DNA of 64,000 nucleotides from Allacma fusca (taxonomy: Eukaryota; Arthropoda; Collembola; Symphypleona; Sminthuridae). Numbering within the stretch: position 1 is the first letter of the stretch; each line of letters begins with the position of its first letter. This document shows positions 23,455 to 34,086 of the stretch, in pieces. The notes below the pieces were generated by a model. That model was not told the DNA's origin, ran no database searches, and worked only from the letters and a program-made list of their open reading frames with translations. The position numbers were made by a program, and so were the translations under genes. Location of the stretch: assembly GCA_947179485.1 (NCBI GenBank), contig OX359247.1, positions 55,897,131-55,961,130 on the forward strand, read 5' to 3'.

Positions 23455-25904
23455 TATATGTGAGTTTCATTCAAAGGGATATTTTACATGATCGATGACA
23501 ACCACCAATGCATTGAACAAGTTGGGAGAAATGAACCTAATTTATTTGTGGAGTTTCTACCATCATGGAGTTTCCATGATTGCATCTAATATGTTTCTGA
23601 AATTCCAACTTTTTATTGCTCTGTCAGGTAATCTAAGTTTTCGTTGTTTTGAAGACACTTGACAAAAGTGAGCTGACACGCGTGCTACTTTAAAGTTTGA
23701 AGTAATTACGTCTTTAAACGGCAAAGTTTGTAAACAATTTTTAAAGACTTTTATTTATTTAAATTTTAATAAGGCTTGAGTTTACCCATACAAACAGGAG
23801 ACAGGAATTGCCACATTTCCGTCAATTTTGCTAGCTTTGAAAGAAATATTAAGGAATACCTACAAATTGAATTTTCTCGTCGTAAGTGCTGTTTCTATAT
23901 AGTTGGGCTGAGCTCTATAAGCGTAATAAATAGCAAAGCAATTTCATTGCTGTAATGTAAATGAATGACTTTTAAATAATTACTAAATTGCGAGACCGGA
24001 AAAGATTAAGGATGACTATGGCAAATGCACGAGGTGTATTTCTAATAAAGAGACCTTCTTTCACGAGCGTTTTCTCAACTTGGACAAAATTGCTTTCAAT
24101 TAGACACTTCTGCGTTTCCTATAATTTTATTTTTCTGCCTTGTGAAAGTATTTATATAAATGAAGGGAAATATTAATTTATAAAATGTATTAATAATAAA
24201 GAATGGATCCCACTGAAACCAATTTAAATGTGAAAAATAAGAGAAAAACTGTTTCCTTTACGGTTGCTTGTAAGGAGAGAGTAGGAATAACAAGCGTGCG
24301 TTACGGATAGAATGACCTCGCATTTGAATTATTTCTAGACGTTCTGCATTTCGAGTTAACAATAGCCACGAACTACGCTGAACGTAGAGCAAAAAGTTAA
24401 TTGATAACACTTAATGAAAAGACTTAATTGGTGCGTTTTATCAAAGGAGCACAGTTGCAATTTCTTTCATTGTACTGTACATTATAAGTAAAAATATAAC
24501 AGCAGATTACCCTTGCATAATCAACTATCGTTGATCTCATTTCACGTCTCACTAAGGGCTTAATCTTTACATTGATGTAGAAGTAGGGCCGAGTATGTTA
24601 ACCAGGCGCAATTACTTTTATTTAGTAAACGTATTTAGTAAAAATATGTATAGATATCTACTTACATATAATGACACTATATTAACAAATCCCAACTTTC
24701 CTCGCATGACCATTGTTAACATGTGGGTTCCTAACCATGAGAACATAAACAAATATATATTTAAATACCAAATTACGAAAAATACCAATATACGGTAGGT
24801 ACTTCCAATATTCTTGATCATTTATGCCGAATTCCTACCAGGAGACATTATATCCAATTACTTTTCGTTATAAAAATAAGTATGCGTTTTGTTGGGTTAT
24901 GTTTTGCAATGAAGTTTCTCACAAATAGAAGTAGTAAGTTTACGTGAAAATCGATTCAGCATTATCATACTGTCCGCAAAGTTTAACTGTTTACACGTGT
25001 ATCGAATACTTAGGCAGTTAGTAGGAAATAATATGAAACATTACCAATTAGCCCTGATACCAACTGACAATTTTGAAATACGTTGAAAATTTAAGCGTTT
25101 CAAAATGTACCATATTTCGTTCACAAAATATGATGCAAATTTGGAAACAACTCCAGGCAACAATTCTATCAACGTATCTTCTTTATGAGCGAGGAAATTC
25201 CCAAGGACATTATTGTAGTCGATGCAGTCTAGGAAGGATGTGCATGAAGGAAACACGAAATAAGAGGAAATAATATTCTTACAATACTCTACCTACCAAC
25301 GTTACTAAATAGTATAAATGCTCGTTTAAGAAGAGTTACGATAGATTTGCTTCAGGTATATATGCAAACAGTACATGTAATTTTGGTGTGGAAAGTATAA
25401 ATAATGATTATTGCATACAAACAGGGAAACTGTGCTACGTTAGTGTATTCCCCCTCAGATTTAGGAAATCCAGGTGCAGGGTTCAAATAAGAATGTATGT
25501 ATGTAATTATGTTAGCTTGACCAAAATGAAATAAATGCTATACAATGGGATAAAAACTGAAACGCGTGCTGAACATTGACTATCTAGGAGGGCAGTTATA
25601 AACTTTCTTGGCTCCCCTTGTAATCGAACAAAAATAGATACATCAAGTCTTTTTAATTGACCTCACTGTGCATTATGAAAACGAGTCTCTAGCATCAAAA
25701 ATGGAACCACATGGCTAAATTGACTGCACAAGAAGTACAAATAACCTATTTAGCCAACCACATCACACGTGCTTTCTTTGTACTCTTTGCTCTCTAACTT
25801 CATGAGGAACATTAAATAAAGATAGTTGTAAATAGTACAAACCATTCCATTTGTAAAGCTTTTCATGTGCGCACGAGCGGTATCACCTCTGTCGTCGAAT
25901 AAAA
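23455..25904. other. No gene recognised
   Basis: 2.4-kb spacer between the divergent Gr-like and IR-A5 genes. Only short open frames without motifs. Confidence 0.4.
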
Positions 25905-28900
25905 ATGATTTTAGGTGTCCAATTTTTCACAATTTTATCACTAATTAACATTTCTTTCGCTTTACAATCTGCATTATTGTTGCATATTTTAAAATCAATC
26001 ATTAAAGAAGCACCCCCTTTGAACTTTGACTTGGTTTTCGTATTTGATAAGCAGCACGCCAAATTGTGGGAAAATTTTGAAAATCCAACGAATTCCATGA
26101 CCACTCAAATTTTTGTCGGTTTTAACCCCAATCATACATTAACGAAACAGACGAGCCAAAAGTTTGCAGCACCCATAACACTAGTGATGGTCCAGTCCTT
26201 AACAAACAATTTCAATTACTTTCTCAAATCTACTTTTCCAAATATTTGGTCTCCAATTTCAGCATTTTACGCATTCGTACTAAATCCTTTAACCACATTA
26301 ACTGTTAATGAAGAAACAAAAGAAATTTTGGCAAAATCGACTCTCAAATTGCTACGAGCATATATTTTTATCCCGGTTGATCAAACTTGGCATGTATTTT
26401 TGCCTGATTCTGCAAATAAGGGACTAGTTCTTGAACAAATAATAAATGATCATAAAATTATTCATGTCAGTAATTCCATGCTGGCAAGACGTTATCCAAA
26501 TTTTGAGGGAGAGACAATGTCTGGAGCCGTCTGCCCAGTTTGTGGAGAGGACTTGGAATATTTCAGAGAAACGGGAATTTGGAAGGGACCCCAAATTGCA
26601 GCATGGCACGAGCTTTCTTTGAGATTAAATATTACAATGGATTTCCAACCGTATTTTGGAGACATTCGTAGAGGTCCGAATGAAGACGGAGAATGGGATG
26701 CGGGGATTCAGATGATTCTTGACGAAACGGCTGCTTTTGATTCCTTTGTCCAGCCGGTTCCTGAACTTTATTCCGTAATTTACGTACTTAAACCAATTGT
26801 TTTCGGGTCTGTGGGTTTTGTGACGGCTTTTCCACAGCCGATTAAATACAACACTTTGACTAGACTTCTGGGACCATTTAATAGTGATACCTGGGCCGCA
26901 ACTTTTCTGTCAGTATTTGCTACATTTATTCTTTTGCACTGGACTGTTACAATTCGGGAATACACGACAATTAAAAGTAAATTAAGCAAAAGCCAAAAAA
27001 CTACATCCGGTTCTACTAAAAAATTAAAATCAAACTGTTTCTTCTTTAATAAATTAAAGAACTTCTTCTCTAATGATCCCGTACTTGCTTTTGGAGCACT
27101 CACGAAACCCATATTAGATCAAAGTGGGACTGAGTTGAAATTTCAGGAAGAATTTTCCAAAAATTTAAGTAGACTCGTCCTAGGAGTCTGGCTGCTTATG
27201 CTTATTTCCCTGGGTTGTGCTTATAAATCTAAAATGGTGGAAATGATATCATTACCCAATTATCACATCCCTCCAACTACTTTTGAAGACCTTGCACGAT
27301 CGGACTATTCCATTGGTGTAATTGGTTATACTAACCAAATTGAGAATGACTTGATGATAAAACACACTTCTGCTAGCCAAGCTATTCTTGCAAGGGCTGC
27401 AGAATATGACTACGTTTCACCTGACGTAAGTATTGGAATTGACGAAAAGTATTTCATATAAACTAGCAAATATAAATAAAATAATTTTCCCGTAATAGGT
27501 TTCTAAAAATTGAGTGCAGTCAATATGAATTTAAAATTTTTAAATTTTCTATAATAATAATTATTATTACAGTGCTATAAATCCATATTTGTTGGGAAGG
27601 CTGTTTGCATGTCATACACATTCGTATTTGATACTGTCGGTGTTTACCACATGGTTGATATTAAGAAGCAAAAACTGTACAAATCATCCAGAGACACGTG
27701 GTTCTTTGGATATAGTGCTATTGGAATTAGTTTTAATTTCCCTGAACTTCTTGGTAAGATGAAAAATTTTCCCTGCAAATTAATATATATTCACACAGAT
27801 GTTTAATTTAATTTAATTTAATTTAATTTATTAGTATTAAGGAATCTTTTCGGGCGGCGCCCATATCATCCAGCATATTACATGTTAATATTCATCAATT
27901 AAGTAATCAAACAGGTGTTTTCTAGTACAGCAATTATGAATAAATTTGAACACATCACAGACAAAGTCGGTGGAAGGGTTCCTGAAAATTTTGTAAACAC
28001 AGATATTATTATACATATTGTCTTTTATGGGGTATTTAGCAAACAGTTGCTTTCTGGGCACATCAAACATTCTGCATTTCACAAATAAGTGATAGAAATC
28101 ATTTTGTTCGTTGAGGTTACAGTCTTTACATAATTCTGGGTAAGTCAACCTGATTTTTTTATGATTAGTGTAAAGAGTAGAAGAGCATAGCCTAATATTC
28201 GCAATTATACGTATATATTGAAGAGGAATGTTGTAGGTTAGATAATTTGAGGTTGAGAAGTGAGATTTGACAATTTTGTAATTAGGGATGAATGAAGAGT
28301 TTTCCACACTCTTTAAATCCTCATCAATGAAGCAGTCACGAATCGCAGCCATAATTGTCTCATAAAATCCAGCGAGATATTCTGGCGAATGAAACTCCCA
28401 AACAGATGCAAATCCGTATCGGTACAAAGTGTCCCGAATGAAGTTGGGCCAGGGAGGTTTGGGGGAGAATAATGGGATTTGACAGCTCTTTTGTCGTATT
28501 CTTTCGTAGCATACTCTGGGTAACCGGAATTGTGGCATATTTAGTATCTTAAACCAGAAACGTAGAGCCCAGGATATTACTCGAAGAAATATTTTCACTC
28601 TACCAGTTTCTACTCGCAGTGCGTAGGAGGGGGTGTCGTTTGGGAGCCATAGTAATCTTTTCAAAAATTGATTTTGGATTACTTCCATTTCGGGGGCAAG
28701 GTTTACGGACCATATCTCAGCAGAGTATGTTAGCGTAGGTATGACTACTGAGTCAAGTAACTTCATTCGTGCGTCCCACGAGTCCGTTCTTGATGCACTT
28801 AGTATATTTAAAGTTGGGCCGATTTTGGAGGATGCCTTCCTTTTCATTGAAGTAAGGGCAGAGCGGAACGAGCCAGAAGTTGAAAAAGGAACGCCTAGAT

Positions 28901-31879
28901 AGTTATATTCAGAAACTATTTCAATCGGCTTTTTCTCAAGATGCCAGGACCAGGATTTTAAAATATTTCCGCCATTACGGAAAATCATAATCTTGGTTTT
29001 GGATAGATTAATATTTAGATAGTTCAAAGAGCAGTACTCAGCAAGAATGTCAATTTTAGCTTGGAGGCTCATTTTAGTTTCGGCGAGTGTGACGTTATCG
29101 TCTGCTAGGAGGAGATGATTGATATTGTTCAACCCCCCAAGAGCCACAGGGATTGCACGTTTGTGTACGAAAAAATTATCAAGGTCCGAGATATAAATAG
29201 CGAAAAGGAGAGGGCTTAGGATATCCCCTTGTAAAACCCCCTGTGTGACGTTTACTGGCGAGGAGTGGTCTTTGCCAACTCGGATTTTTAGAACCGCCTG
29301 ATCATAAAGTGATTTTAGAACTTTTATAAATTTGCAGCTAACACCAATGTCATCTAATTTTTTCCAAAGTAGATTATGATTGAGAGAATCGAAAGCACGG
29401 GCCAAGTCCACAAATAACGCATACAGTTTTCCCCCGGGAACGCCTAACTTAATTTGAATAATTGCCATTAGGGTAAAAATTTGGTCCGTGCAGCTTCTGT
29501 TCTTACGAAACCCGGCTTGGGTCTCAGGAAGGGTCCCGTGAGTTTCACACCACGAGTAGAGTCTACTGTATAAAATTCGTGTAAATAATTTGGTAATAGT
29601 GTTTATTAGGGCAATGCCTCGGTAGTTTCCGGGTTGGTCTGAGTCTCCTTTCTTGTGTAACATGAAAAGTTCAATTTCAGACCAAGCCCGGGGGGTAAAC
29701 CCTGTGGTTGCAACAGTATTAAACAAATTAAGCAGACTTGCATTAAGTTCATCGGAACCATTTTTCCAAAACTCGTTCTGAAGACCATCTATACCAGGGG
29801 ATTTATTATTTTTTAGAGCTTTAATGGCTGTCTGTAAGTCGTTTAGAGTTATTTCGGAGTCCAAAAACTCGTCGGTCTTAATAAAGAAAATGTGTTCTGT
29901 TACGAATCTGTGTGGCATGATGTCAGCGTAAAATTTCTCCCAAGTTGTCAAGGGGATTGCGTTTAGGTTTAATGAACGGGACTTAAAATGGTTAAATGTT
30001 CTCCAGAAAGAGGTCGTGGATTTGGGATGCCTCATGCAGAACTTAATCCAATCTATATGGCGTTTGCGTTTTGACTTTAGCAGGTTGGAGTGGGTCTTTC
30101 TAGTCGCATGGTATTTATTCCTGTAATATTCCCCAAAATGGTTGTTACGTAGCTCTTTGAGTGTCTGGAGAACTCGCAATCTTGACCTTCGGCACTCCAA
30201 ATCATACCAAGGTTTGTCTCTGAAATTTGGCTCTGTAATATGAATTTTCCTGCTCATTCCACAAGTAATGGCTGCGCTTCGTACTGCTTCAGTGATTGCG
30301 TTGTTGAAATCGTCAATGCTCAACTTCTGTGGGATTGAAAATAAGTTAGTGTCTAAGGTTGTGGCGTATTCTTTACATGCATGCCATTTAATAATTGTTT
30401 TGCAGCCCGTAGACTCTTTCCGACTTACGGAGATACCCAGGAGATCCAAACACATGGGAAGGTGAGGGGATAGAGTAATGTCTAATGGCTTAAGATCGGC
30501 AATTAGGGGTAGACTTACGGAGTTTCCCCAAAAAAGATCAATGACACTGGATCCGTTATGCGATATATAAGTGTAATTAGCGGGAAAGTCGCTGATACAG
30601 CGCCCATTCAGTAGGGTAAGGTCAAGGTCGCAAAGTTTTTTAAATAATAATTTGCCTCTCGCATTAACAATGACGTCACTGCTTGATCTTTTTGCGCTGA
30701 GGTTAGGGATTTCTAGATCAGAAAAATAGCTAAGGTTTCCTACTCTTGCATTGGAATCACCTATAATGAAAATTGGGTCTCCTGGGTACTTCATTGAAAC
30801 ATCAATTACAATATCCTCCAGCTTATTAATGAAGCACAGAGACTCGTTCCCAGGCCTAAAATAAAGAAAGATTAAAATTATAGTTTTATGAGAAATATTA
30901 TGTTTTAAAATTACTGTACTCAGAAATACTGAGGGATTGGAGCTAAATAGTAGGTTAAAAGAATTATCGATTAAAACTGCTAGTCCTCCACTTGGTCTGC
31001 CAATGTTAGAGAGTTTAGTTGCTGGATTTAAGTGAAAGTAAAATTTTTTGAAATCTGAGTGACTGATATCCAGATCAAGGGCAGTGGACCAAGTTTCAGA
31101 TAAGCATATGATATCGGACTTTAAAATTAAGTCCTTGTCAGATTTGCTTAGTCTAAATAAATTGTTTAAGCCATTACAATTCCAATATGTGATTTTGCAA
31201 ATAGATGGTTGTGGTGATATGAGGTCGCCGGAGCCCTATTGTTTTGTTTGCGACCCGGATTGTTGCGGTTTCGGTTTTAGGTTCGGAATTTTGGGCACCT
31301 GAAGAATTATGGAGCCGTCTGATTCATAGAATTTGTCCCCAGTGTCTGTTTTTACAATTATATTCACACAGATGTGTTTTCCATGTTACAAATGTTTCAT
31401 ATAATTTACCAATTTATTAAACTGATGACATTATATTGAATTTTCTAGAACCTCTGACTAAAATCTGGGAAAGCATTGAACAAGGAAACCTACATACATT
31501 ATGGCTTCATAACAAGATGAAATTTGATTTGGAGAAGGGGAAAGAAAATGCTTTAAATTACGCAAAAGAAAATCCGCTGTACAGTGGTAAACTGGATTTC
31601 ACCATCGATTTAAATAACAGTTTTGTATCTTTACTGTTTCAAGTACTTCAGATCCTATTTGTTTGTGGTACCTTCTCTCTCATTGTCGAAAATATTTTCT
31701 ATCGGCCTCAAATATGTAGCAAAATTCTGTCATATTACATAAATTGTGTCATCCGGACTTGGCGCGGAGTCACAAAGAAATTTCGTAAATTGTGGGCTTA
31801 CACGAAATTAGAACTGTCTGGGCCAATCAGCAAGATTGGGTGTATAATATGTACGCAATCGGACCGAGAAAGTCACTGA
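25905..31879 (+). CDS. IR-A5, ionotropic receptor with LINE in intron 2
   Basis: Three exons: 25905..27425, 27573..27753, 31449..31879; 710 aa. Signal peptide MILGVQFFTILSLINISFAL. S1 has CPVCG at about residue 210, then EDGEWDAGI. M1 follows RLLGPFNSDTW; a longer basic loop (KSKLSKSQKTTSGSTKKLKS) lies between M1 and the next segment; M3 is GVWLLMLISLGCAYKSKM; S2 begins ISLPNYHIPPTTFEDLARS; M4 is in exon 3 with a long tail. Intron 1 is 147 nt, phase 0. Intron 2 is 3695 nt, phase 1; removing the LINE and one copy of its target repeat leaves 123 nt, within the family range. Poly(A) signal AATAAA lies at 31902, 23 nt after the stop. All splice sites are intact, so the gene can still work if the LINE is removed with the intron. 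Confidence 0.9.
27787..27803. repeat. Target-site duplication of LINE-1, left copy
   Basis: TATATTCACACAGATGT, 17 bp, identical to 31359-31375. The two copies bracket the LINE exactly. Confidence 0.9.
27885..31235 (-). CDS. LINE-1 ORF2: endonuclease and reverse transcriptase
   Basis: Open for 1116 codons after the TAG at 31236-31238, but the first in-frame ATG is at 30794, 147 codons in. Domains in order: APE-type endonuclease (ITYWNCNG, CLSETW, GRPSGGLAVL, GDSNARVG, LSPHLPM); reverse transcriptase (APG-type PGIDGLQNEFW, NYRGIALINTITK, QAGFRKNRSCTDQIF, FVDLARAFDSLNH, GVLQGDILSPLLFAIY, LLLADDNVTLAE, YLGVPFS); C-terminal CKDC-x8-H-x4-C finger. Two catalytic motifs differ from the usual: SDH of the endonuclease reads SPH and (F/Y)ADD reads LADD. 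LINE-2 has the same two changes. Start codon use is unclear. Confidence 0.9.
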   Translation of the reverse strand, partial: GSGDLISPQPSICKITYWNCNGLNNLFRLSKSDKDLILKSDIICLSETWSTALDLDISHSDFKKFYFHLNPATKLSNIGRPSGGLAVLIDNSFNLLFSSNPSVFLSTVILKHNISHKTIILIFLYFRPGNESLCFINKLEDIVIDVSMKYPGDPIFIIGDSNARVGNLSYFSDLEIPNLSAKRSSSDVIVNARGKLLFKKLCDLDLTLLNGRCISDFPANYTYISHNGSSVIDLFWGNSVSLPLIADLKPLDITLSPHLPMCLDLLGISVSRKESTGCKTIIKWHACKEYATTLDTNLFSIPQKLSIDDFNNAITEAVRSAAITCGMSRKIHITEPNFRDKPWYDLECRRSRLRVLQTLKELRNNHFGEYYRNKYHATRKTHSNLLKSKRKRHIDWIKFCMRHPKSTTSFWRTFNHFKSRSLNLNAIPLTTWEKFYADIMPHRFVTEHIFFIKTDEFLDSEITLNDLQTAIKALKNNKSPGIDGLQNEFWKNGSDELNASLLNLFNTVATTGFTPRAWSEIELFMLHKKGDSDQPGNYRGIALINTITKLFTRILYSRLYSWCETHGTLPETQAGFRKNRSCTDQIFTLMAIIQIKLGVPGGKLYALFVDLARAFDSLNHNLLWKKLDDIGVSCKFIKVLKSLYDQAVLKIRVGKDHSSPVNVTQGVLQGDILSPLLFAIYISDLDNFFVHKRAIPVALGGLNNINHLLLADDNVTLAETKMSLQAKIDILAEYCSLNYLNINLSKTKIMIFRNGGNILKSWSWHLEKKPIEIVSEYNYLGVPFSTSGSFRSALTSMKRKASSKIGPTLNILSASRTDSWDARMKLLDSVVIPTLTYSAEIWSVNLAPEMEVIQNQFLKRLLWLPNDTPSYALRVETGRVKIFLRVISWALRFWFKILNMPQFRLPRVCYERIRQKSCQIPLFSPKPPWPNFIRDTLYRYGFASVWEFHSPEYLAGFYETIMAAIRDCFIDEDLKSVENSSFIPNYKIVKSHFSTSNYLTYNIPLQYIRIIANIRLCSSTLYTNHKKIRLTYPELCKDCNLNEQNDFYHLFVKCRMFDVPRKQLFAKYPIKDNMYNNICVYKIFRNPSTDFVCDVFKFIHNCCTRKHLFDYLIDEY
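31236..31358 (-). CDS. LINE-1 ORF1, C-terminal end
   Basis: About 40 codons reading …KFYESDGSIILQV then PKIPNLKPKPQQSGSQTKQ and TAG at 31236-31238. It is in the same frame as ORF2, with no base between the stop and the ORF2 frame. A low-complexity Pro/Lys/Gln tail fits the end of a LINE ORF1 protein. The remainder was lost by 5' truncation at the duplication border. Confidence 0.65.
   Translation of the reverse strand: MVKTDTGDKFYESDGSIILQVPKIPNLKPKPQQSGSQTKQ
31359..31375. repeat. Target-site duplication of LINE-1, right copy
   Basis: Same 17 bp as 27787-27803. Confidence 0.9.
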
Positions 31880-32214
31880 AATATCTATACGTTGCGAATG
31901 AAATAAATATTGCTTAAAATTTGAACTATTTAAAGACATCAATAGTAAAATTTACTGAATTTATTAATATCTATGTAATAATACACTTCATTGAAAATCA
32001 ATGAATGTTTTGGAAGGCGTAGATGTGTTAACACTAGTTATATTTTGCAGATAAGGTATCACACATAAAATAATACAAGTATGCGGGAGTGGAAATCCTG
32101 CGATCCGGGATTGTTGACAAAATGGGCCAAAGTTGTTGGGCAATATTGAACGGCGGGATAGTTGACCATTTTGAAAAACACTGGAGGGTTATTTGAATAA
32201 AACATTTTTTCGCT
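31880..32214. other. 3' flank of IR-A5, no gene recognised
   Basis: Contains the AATAAA at 31902-31907. Nothing else recognised. Confidence 0.4.
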
Positions 32215-32335
32215 ACCCAGGTAGTTGGCCACAAAAATTTGTGCTTACCCAGGTAGTTGGCCAAAAATTTGTGCTTACCCAGGTAGTTGTCCAAAAATTT
32301 GTGCTTACCCAGGTAGTTGGCCAAAAATTTTCGGT
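32215..32335. repeat. Tandem repeat, 30-32 bp unit, four copies
   Basis: ACCCAGGTAGTTGGCC starts at 32215, 32247, 32277 and 32307 with small changes, each followed by AAAAATTTGTGCTT except the last. Both strands are open across it only because the unit is a multiple of three. Confidence 0.85.
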
Positions 32336-32378
32336 GGTTTGTTGGCCATCTTACCCCGGCGGGTTAGTTGACCATTTA

Positions 32379-33307
32379 GGGAGTGTGCAGATATTACGTT
32401 TCATTTTTCATCATTTTTGGACCCTACCCCCTATTGTCATCCTAACGCCAGCATTCCCTGACCCCCCTGTAAACGTCATCAAAGCAAAAACAAAAACAAA
32501 AAACAAATTTAATCCGTAAAATTTTTAGCCCCTTATAAGATAGTGTTGTTCGTAATACCTGGTAGTTTTCCTCCGAAACTACTAGACCAAACCGTTCAAA
32601 GTTTTAGTTATCATTGTATAGGCCGAAAACTCAAGTGCGTTCGTTATTGATTAAAATCGGTCAGGGTGTTCGTGCTTAAAAAAAATAAAATCTGCACTTT
32701 CCCCTGAAAATGCTTGACCGATTTTGTTTTCGATTTGACAAATACTCCGCTTCTCATGCTGTGGAAAATTGCATTTGATAACTTTGAACAACAGATTCAA
32801 TGGGCTTCGAGATGCTTTCTAACGAATTTCTTCGAGCAGCTCTTTAGTAGGATTCATATGCAATGTTGCTAACAAAATAGTGATTGCATGCATGTTAGGT
32901 CTGGCTTTCAAGGTTGTCTTGAATGCTGATTCAATAGTAGACAGGGGATAATTTCCAGACATTTAGCATGACATGTGGCGACAAACTGCCAAAATAGGCA
33001 GATGAATCGCCCGGGTTGAAAATACGAACTCCAGACACATCCTGCTTAAAGAGCACATCAGACATTTGAACTAATGTACGGCTTGCGTATGTTTATAAAA
33101 TGTATTAGTGGTCTTTCAGCAATAAAAGTTTGTTACTAAAAACACTAGAGTCTAACAATTATCCGGGTTTATTCCTTACATTTTTGTGAGAATCGATGAA
33201 ACGTCATCAGCAAGATTACCCCCACCCCCCCTTTGGTATACACAAAATCACCAGCTTCAAGACCCCCTCCCTCCCCCAAAAATGAAACTTAATAAGTACA
33301 CACTCCC
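32379..33307. mobile_element. PIF/Harbinger-type MITE
   Basis: 929-bp segment with inverted ends of about 30 bp: left GGGAGTGTGCAGATATTACG, right end the inverse of GGGAGTGTGTACTTATTAAG, both continuing GTTTCATTTTT. Flanked by TTA at 32376-32378 and 33308-33310. A 3-bp TTA/TAA target and GGG-type ends fit PIF/Harbinger. No transposase frame inside, so non-autonomous. Confidence 0.75.
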
Positions 33308-33310
33308 TTA

Positions 33311-34086
33311 CTGTTTGACCATTTAGAACTTTTTCCACACCCGCAAGTATGTTTGTATTACGGCATTAGAATGAAATGGTATGTGTCCATCCATATTTTT
33401 TACGGATATATCTAAAATGGTCTAGTGCTAGGTCTCCAGTGTGAAAGTTGCTTACCATGAGACGTATTCAAAATTTCAAAGCATAAGATGAAAAGATTAT
33501 ATTGACACTTTTATTTGAACAACAGGGCTCGTGCTAAACTCACAACCAGCTCCATGTCTTTTAATTCCAAGCAATGCCTTAATCGGGATTTCTATTCTAT
33601 TATAGTTCATTGTAATCCTTCACGCTTGATATCCAAATTGCCTGCATTTACAAATCGACTGTAGCTCTTACACTTGTTTGCATCTAGTCGGTGAAGAGGC
33701 AAATGGTCTAAATGCATTGTCGACTAAAAGCAAACTAGACTACGCAAGTTCCTAACTGTACATAAAGATTGTTGCCACTATTTATTTAGTATTTTCGTAA
33801 CACATTATGCACACACTTTGACCTCTTACGATACGTTTACTCTTCCATGACTGGCATGTTCTTTCTGCATGTGCAAAATCTTTCCCGGAAACTCATTCAA
33901 CTTGTAAAATATTCATGGGAGAGCCCGAGCCACGTAAATTACTTTGACATAATTACATAGATATGTAACTCTCAAATCAAAATAGGAAGATAAGAGATAA
34001 CATTAATATTAAGATAACATTTTTCATTCATTCACCACAGCTTAAATTCCCACAGGTGATTGCTAGTCCGATGGTCAGACAACAAA
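33311..34086. other. No gene recognised
   Basis: Upstream region of IR-A6. No motif I can support. Confidence 0.4.

Larger units (their letters stand above)
27804..31358 (-). mobile_element. LINE-1: 5'-truncated non-LTR retrotransposon
   Basis: Antisense to its host gene IR-A5 and flanked by a perfect 17-bp duplication. The 3' end (left) carries a pentanucleotide tail, five or more TTTAA units at about 27804-27832, then a short 3' UTR with GGGCGCCGCCC (minus strand) that is shared with LINE-2. The body holds an open ORF2 and about 40 codons of ORF1; the rest of ORF1 and the 5' UTR are missing, the usual 5' truncation. Clade undecided among the Jockey/I/CR1-like groups with an APE-type endonuclease. 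Perfect duplication and open ORF2 suggest a recent insertion. Confidence 0.9.

Noticed and set aside
27804-27832. TTTAA microsatellite as an independent repeat
   Set aside because: It sits exactly between the 17-bp duplication and the LINE 3' UTR, so it is the LINE tail.
32034-32519. Overlapping open frames on both strands
   Set aside because: They exist because a 30-bp repeat unit lacks stops; the translated products are pure repeats.
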